A stretch of DNA of 64,000 nucleotides from Tritrichomonas musculus (taxonomy: Eukaryota; Parabasalia; Tritrichomonadida; Tritrichomonadidae). Below are positions 58,756-64,000 of this stretch, in pieces. The stretch spans positions 3,534,001 to 3,598,000 of the forward strand of contig JAPFFF010000011.1 in the NCBI GenBank assembly GCA_039105265.1, in the 5' to 3' direction. The notes below the pieces were generated by a model. The model was not told the origin of the DNA, made no database searches, and saw only the letters and a list, made by a program, of their open reading frames with translations. How positions within the stretch are numbered: the stretch's first letter is position 1; each line of letters begins with the position of its first letter. The position numbers were made by a program, and so were the translations under genes.

Positions 58756-61318
58756 ATCAACATCATCATCATCAATCGATCGAACATCATCATCATCATC
58801 AATCAACATATATCGATCATCAACAGCATATCGAATACATCATTATATATAGGATTCAATCATCAATCGAACATCATCAATCGATTCAATCATCATCATC
58901 AACAGTATCATTAACATATCGATTCGTTCATCACGATCATCATCAATCGATCAACAACAACAGTATCATCACGATCATCATCAATCGAACATCGATCATC
59001 AACAACAGTATCATTAACATATCGGTTCATTCATCACGTTCAACAACTCAATCATCATCAATCGATCATCATCAACAACAGTATCATCACGATCATTCAT
59101 CATAAACTATCACCAACAGTATTAACAACTCATTCATCACGATCATCATCAACATATCGATTCATTCATCAATCGATCAACAACTCAATCATCATCAATC
59201 GAACATCAACATATCGATTCATTCATCACGATCATCATCAACCGAACATCATCAATCGATCATCAACAACAACAACATCATCATCATCATCATCATCAAT
59301 CGATCATCAACAACAACATCAACATATCGATCATCATCATTCGAACATCATCAATCGAACATCAACAACAACATCATCATCAACAGGATCATCAACATAT
59401 CGATTCATTCATCACGATCATCATCAATCGATCAATAACTCAATCATCATCAATCGAACATCACGAACTTATCATCATCGATCATCAACAACAACATCAT
59501 CATCACAATCACTCATGATCATCAATCGAACATCATTAACAGGATCACTCATGATCATCAATCAACAGTATCATCAACATATCGATTCATTCATCACGAA
59601 CAACATATATCAATCAATCATCATCATCATCAATCGAACATCATCAACAACGAACATCAACTCTATCGATCATATCATTATCGAAATCGATCAGAAACAC
59701 TCACGAATCGCTTCCAAAGTAAGACAGTTAGATCCAACTAGATTTCTAACTAGATATCTAACTATGCGATTTCGATCCATATTTGATCCATTTTCGATCC
59801 ATTTCGACCATTATATAACGATTCAACTCTTAACGACGAACCATATACGATCCATCTATTTTTTGGTCGATGATGAATATAATTAGACCGTTCATCGCAT
59901 ACTGTTACAACATCATCATACAAATGCGTCACCACATACGGATACAACATTGGCGGACACATATTGTCGATAACAGTCGAATCATTCAACGAACAACAAC
60001 ACATCAATCATCATCATCAATCAACAGTATTAACAACAACTCATTCATCACGATCCTCATTATCGATCATCAGCAACAGTATCATCATCATCGATCATCA
60101 ACAACAGTATCATCAATATATCGATTCATTCATCATTAACGAATATATATCGATCAACATCATCATCATCGATCATTAATCATTCATCAGCAACATATCG
60201 ATTCATTCATCAAACGATCATCATCAACAGGATCACTCATGATCATCAATTAACAGTATCATTAACATATCGATTCAACAACAACATCAACAACAGTATC
60301 ATCATCATCATCATCAATCATCATCAACAACAGTATCATCACGATCAACATCAACAACAACATCAACATATCGATTCATTCATCACGATCAACATCAAAC
60401 GATCATCATCATCAACTATCACCAACAGTATTAACAACAACTCATTCATCACGATCATCAACAACAGTATCTTCATCAATCTATTCATTCATTCATCGTT
60501 CATCACGATCATTCATCATCAACTATCACCAACAGTATTAACAACTCATTCATCACGATCATCATCAACATATCGATTCATTCATCACGATCAACAACTC
60601 AATCATCATCAATCGATCGACATCGATCAATCATCATCAATCGATCCTCATCAACGACCATCATCAACATCATCATCATCAATCGAACATCATCAACGAC
60701 CATCATCAACAACTCATTCATCAATCGATTCAATCATCAACAGGATCATCATCAATCAATCAACAGGATCTTCATCATCATCATCATCTTTAATATATCA
60801 TCATCATCAATCATCATCAATCGAACATCATCATCAATCAACATCAATCGATCATCATCAATCGGACATCAACGAACATCAACGAACATCAACGAACATC
60901 ATATATTGATCATCATCAATCGATCATCATCAATCGGACATCATCATCATTATGATCATCTCCAACAGTATTAACAACAACTCATTCATCATCAATCGAA
61001 CATCATCATCATCAACATCATCATCATCAATCGAACATCATCATCATCAACGAACATCATTAACGAACATCATCAGCAGAATCATCAGCATCAATCGACA
61101 TATATCGATCATCAATAACAGTATCATCAACAACTCATTCATCAATCGATTCAATCATCAATCGAACATCATCAATCAATCAATCATCATCTATCAACCA
61201 ACACATCGAACATCAACTCAATCGTTCATCATCAATTAACAGTATCATTAACATATCGATTCATTCATCAATCGATCAACCAACACATCGAACATCAACA
61301 TCAACAACATGAATCGAC
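58756..61318. repeat. 2.5-kb cryptic simple-sequence block almost lacking G on the plus strand
   Basis: The plus strand is built from shuffled short words such as ATCATCATCAATCGATC, AACAGTATCATCAAC, CATATCGATTCATTCATCAC and AATCGAACATC. G occurs almost only in CG, while A, T and C make up nearly everything. There is no fixed period, so it is not a simple tandem array. Longer words recur many times in changing order. Frames of 60-120 codons in it (Ile/Asn/Ser/His-rich) follow from the lack of G and are not genes. A more complex island at about 59680-59990 interrupts it. Confidence 0.9.
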
Positions 61319-61389
61319 TGAAAACGGCTTATTTTTGGATCAAAATCGCATAGTTAGATTTATAGTTAGATCTAACTGTCTAACTTTGG
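59714..61389. repeat. Inverted repeat of about 55-65 bases within and after the G-poor block
   Basis: The left arm 59714-59779 (CCAAAGTAAGACAGTTAGAT to TAACTATGCGATTTCGATCC) is matched on the other strand by 61336-61389 (CCAAAGTTAGACAGTTAGAT to TAACTATGCGATTTTGATCC). The left arm has about 10 extra bases in a TAACTAGATAT tract. The arms enclose about 1.55 kb of G-poor repeat, so this may be a sub-element or an inversion scar. Confidence 0.75.
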
Positions 61390-61594
61390 ACGTGATTTGA
61401 TGATGGTTCTGGTCGCTAATGAAGCGCCTGTGTATATTCTCTTAACGGTTCATTAACGATAAAACATGAACGGATCCAACTATATGGTCAATCGATAATG
61501 GATCATCTATATCCGCATCAGATTCGATTAATAACAAGTCACTCGATATCATCTCATCGGACACATATTCATTCATTCACGGATATTAATCGAC

Positions 61595-61772
61595 GATACC
61601 AAAACTAGATATTCTCCAGTATCGGATTCGCATGTGAAACTCGATAAAAGTCGGTGAAGTTGGTATTGGTTAATGTCGTCGATAATATAAGTGTTAATGC
61701 ATTCGTTCATATATCCGATAATGTTATCTCTAATAATGTCGATAATGTATTCTCATATCTAGTTTTGGTATC
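61595..61772. repeat. 17-bp perfect inverted repeat
   Basis: GATACCAAAACTAGATA (61595-61611) is exactly inverted at 61756-61772, with 144 bases between. It sits at the right edge of the foreign-looking DNA, where composition returns to host-like A+T-rich, and may mark an end of the element. Confidence 0.8.
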
Positions 61773-61869
61773 AGAGATATACTCAGTTTTCTTTTTTTTA
61801 ACATTTATTTATCTATTTTATTATAATTTTTTTCTAATTAATTTCATTTTATTATCTTTCTTTCGATAA

Positions 61870-62433
61870 TTTCTTACATTCCTCTCTCTCAAAAAATGGG
61901 CGGCTTTTTGAATAGGTTTTTACTTCATCCGAGTTGGGGGTAAATATGAATAATGAAAAAATGTATTTAAACATAACAGAACTAAATTTTTAAAATATTT
62001 TATAAGAATAATTAAATTAAAAACACAGATATTACAAAGAAACTTCATTTGATAAAAAAGATTTTTAAAAACCAATTTACACTTCAAATGAAAAATATTT
62101 GGTATTAAGCAAAAGGATCATCATAGTTTTTTTGATCTAACAAACTTTTGGAAATAAAAATGCTTCCATCATATATCATAGACTAAATAGTGAAGTATTA
62201 TCAGAAGAGTTTTAATTTTAATTTTCAATCTTATTATCGCAAAATATCTGTGAATTTATTATTTGTAAAAGCAAAAATAATCAATTACACATTTCTTTCG
62301 AGACCAACACAATCTTATTTAAGCCTAATTTTAATGTTTTAAAAATGAATGATCTTTAAAAAAACAATTTTTACCTCCAATGAAAAATTGTAAACGGTTA
62401 CTGAGGAAAAGATTGAAAATAACAATTTGGAAA
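61870..62433. promoter_or_regulatory. Upstream region of the IQ-motif gene
   Basis: This is A+T-rich spacer between the foreign element and the last gene, and presumably holds that gene's promoter. A short mixed patch (GGGCGGCTTTTTGAATAG, about 61899-61916) stands out but matches no motif that I know. Confidence 0.4.
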
Positions 62434-64000
62434 ATGGATAGTTATATTGATGAAGAAACACGAAAACAAATTGCTGCGATAAAAATTCAATCAGTTTTTC
62501 GAGGATATAATTATCGATACAAACAATCTCTCAAAAATTTATATCACAATTCAGCCAAAATCATTCAAAGAACATGGCGTAGCTATAAAGATAGGCGATG
62601 CATACAACGTGTTACTGAAATTCTGGCTCTTTTTAGATTAAATCGCGCATTTCGCCTTTATAGATTGAGGCACCATTCAAGAAAAGTGATAGAACGCTTA
62701 CACCAATTTGATGATTTGCTTGGATTCTATCCGGCAAAGTCCAATCCTCCAATACCCAAACCAAAGCCAGTTAAAAAAAAAATGAAAAAGCGTGGTGGAA
62801 AAAAATCAGGCTCTTCATTTTTAAAAAGGAATAATTTGAATATGCCAAAAACAAAAAGTAATATTAAAAAAAAGGATTCTAGCAAAGAAATATCAGATGA
62901 TACTCTAAGAAGGCCACCAACAACATATGGAGGACCCCCTCGTGCTCGAGTTTCTTTAACTCCAAAAAAGCCTGTTAAGAAGAAAAAGATTATTATCGAA
63001 CTTCCACCGCCTTGGCATAACAAAAACGTCCGTAAATTATCGCAAGGACAGCAAGATGATATGATGTATTATCAAAAAGAGAATTTTAATTGGGCTAAAA
63101 AAGAGCTGATTCCATTGCTTTTTAGGCATTGTAGGCCACTTTTTAATTGTCGTGATGAATTGCGTAAACGAAATCAAGGTTTCATGGAAAGAATTGTAAC
63201 GAAAAATTTTTTTTGTCCTATTACACGAACAATTAAATCGATTAATATCAAAATACCAAAAGCAATTACTTTTATTGGTCAAACCAAAAATATGAACGAT
63301 GTTGCTCAAAACGGTTGTGCCTTTGTTGTAGCTTCTAGTGTTGGCTATGTTATCGTTGAACCAAAATCATTAACTGCTGATAATATCATTTCCCATGCAT
63401 TATTTAATCTCAAAAGTCCTCTTTTAGATGTTGCAATAAGTCCTATAACGGGCCAGGTTGTTGGTATCGATTCATTCTGGATGTTACATCTTTTTGAGCA
63501 TGAAAGAACCATTTTAACGTATGATCTTTCTCCTCATCTTGAAGTAAAGTTACCAAAATCAGGAAATTATTTAGTTTTTGACCGATTTGGTTTATTATGG
63601 GTTAATTTATTTCCTCAAAAAGGTTCAATGTTATTAATGGATACTCTTACATTACAGCCAACAATTTACCTTAATTTAGATAATCTTTCAACAGTTCATC
63701 GATTTATGAGAACTAATATTTCAATGATTCCATTATATTTTAAAGATAAACCGTATGGTTTTATAGGAACTTTTTCTTCCTTTCCAGAGATATACATTTT
63801 TTCGTTAGATTTCCAAAAATTTAAAAAATTAAGTCATCCGAAAATGCAATGCAATCCCTCAATTAAACAAGCAAACCAAAGAATTTATATTTGGTCAAAA
63901 GAATGTTTTATATATGTTTATGAATTAAATGAAATTATAGATTTTATAAGTCAAATTGCAATTATTGAAATAAATTCACCACCAACTGACATTTGTGCGA
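62434..64000 (+). CDS. IQ-motif protein with beta-propeller-like region, 3' end outside the window
   Basis: The frame is open from the ATG at 62434 to the window edge (522 complete codons); an in-frame stop lies upstream, so this ATG is the first possible one. Two IQ motifs lie at the N-terminus: IQSVFRGYNYR at residues 18-28, which is a perfect IQxxxRGxxxR, and IQRTWRSYKDR at 44-54. They bind calmodulin or calmodulin-like proteins such as centrin. A basic Lys/Pro-rich linker (about 110-190) follows. From about residue 255 the sequence is beta-rich with repeated short strands (SIGVGYVIVEP-type, LLDVAISPITGQVVGIDSFW, NYLVFDRFGLLWVNLF), suggesting a propeller. It is probably a cytoskeletal or axonemal protein. 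The exact family is unknown. Confidence 0.75.
   Translation, partial: MDSYIDEETRKQIAAIKIQSVFRGYNYRYKQSLKNLYHNSAKIIQRTWRSYKDRRCIQRVTEILALFRLNRAFRLYRLRHHSRKVIERLHQFDDLLGFYPAKSNPPIPKPKPVKKKMKKRGGKKSGSSFLKRNNLNMPKTKSNIKKKDSSKEISDDTLRRPPTTYGGPPRARVSLTPKKPVKKKKIIIELPPPWHNKNVRKLSQGQQDDMMYYQKENFNWAKKELIPLLFRHCRPLFNCRDELRKRNQGFMERIVTKNFFCPITRTIKSINIKIPKAITFIGQTKNMNDVAQNGCAFVVASSVGYVIVEPKSLTADNIISHALFNLKSPLLDVAISPITGQVVGIDSFWMLHLFEHERTILTYDLSPHLEVKLPKSGNYLVFDRFGLLWVNLFPQKGSMLLMDTLTLQPTIYLNLDNLSTVHRFMRTNISMIPLYFKDKPYGFIGTFSSFPEIYIFSLDFQKFKKLSHPKMQCNPSIKQANQRIYIWSKECFIYVYELNEIIDFISQIAIIEINSPPTDICA

Larger units (their letters stand above)
56640..61800 (+). mobile_element. Remains of a helicase-bearing mobile or virus-like element
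   Basis: I group here the helicase frame (56679-57950), two related small frames (about 58041-58286 and 58342-58707), the G-poor simple-sequence block (58756-61318) and the flanking inverted repeats. Shared signs are a less A+T-rich composition, frequent CGA and ATCGA, and repeat-rich acidic coding. The family is not identified; a Polinton-like or other large element is possible, since trichomonads carry many. The whole looks broken, with several breaks, and no clear outer terminal repeats were found. The limits are approximate. Confidence 0.4.

Noticed and set aside
58708-61239. Ile/Asn/Ser/His-rich frames of 60-120 codons in the G-poor block
   Set aside because: They follow from the near absence of G on one strand; there is no consistent frame across the repeats.
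1-64000. tRNA, rRNA or snRNA genes
   Set aside because: No T-loop, acceptor-stem or conserved snRNA core was recognised by eye; a tRNA scan would be decisive.
1-64000. Ciliate-type alternative genetic code
   Set aside because: Well-supported genes end with TAA, TAG or TGA, and none of these occurs inside the clear host frames.

Overview
The window looks like nuclear DNA of a trichomonad (Parabasalia), most likely Tritrichomonas or a close relative. The DNA is very A+T-rich. Its genes are single uninterrupted frames of up to 3600 codons, and TAA, TAG and TGA are all used as stops, so the code is standard. Asn/Gln runs are common. A fragment at 25.1-25.3 kb looks like the DUF3447/ankyrin family that is hugely expanded in trichomonads. 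The eL24 gene has a trichomonad-like initiator (TCA-Y-W) 8 bases before its ATG. The species is inference; the eukaryotic, intron-poor, AT-rich character is seen directly.

Layout. 0-11 kb: a homeodomain-like/WD40 protein entering from the left edge, a 1557-residue coiled-coil protein, a Get4-like protein and the Rab geranylgeranyltransferase alpha subunit. 11-20 kb: gene-poor, with two inverted-repeat elements, two blocks of decayed foreign-looking frames (12.8-14.5 and 15.5-17.7 kb), a 33-bp minisatellite, a GC-rich foldable segment and a clean 1054-bp hAT-like non-autonomous transposon with 8-bp target duplications. 20.1-21.5 kb: an E2F/DP-type winged-helix factor. 21.5-27.4 kb: a nest of short inverted-repeat elements, a DUF3447 gene fragment and a 204-bp tandem repeat. 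27.4-55.3 kb: the main host block, with a HECT E3 ligase, a 3600-residue BEACH protein, an ARM-like/coiled-coil protein, a centrin, a DENN protein, ribosomal protein eL24 and an all-helical repeat protein. 55.4-61.8 kb: a 132-bp satellite whose unit folds into a long hairpin, the remains of a helicase-bearing element, and a 2.5-kb simple-sequence block almost without G on the plus strand. 62.4 kb to the end: an IQ-motif protein leaving the window.

The recognisable host genes are housekeeping: membrane traffic (Rab prenylation, DENN Rab exchange factor, BEACH), ubiquitin ligation, tail-anchored protein delivery, cytoskeleton (centrin, IQ protein), translation (eL24) and transcription (E2F-like, homeodomain/WD40). 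They are not arranged as one pathway. The most unusual material is the homeodomain-WD40 fusion, the tandem winged helices of the E2F-like protein, the mosaic base composition inside the BEACH gene, the hairpin satellite and the G-depleted block. I see no single complete new system that can be proven from sequence alone. Family names were assigned by reading motifs, without a database search.
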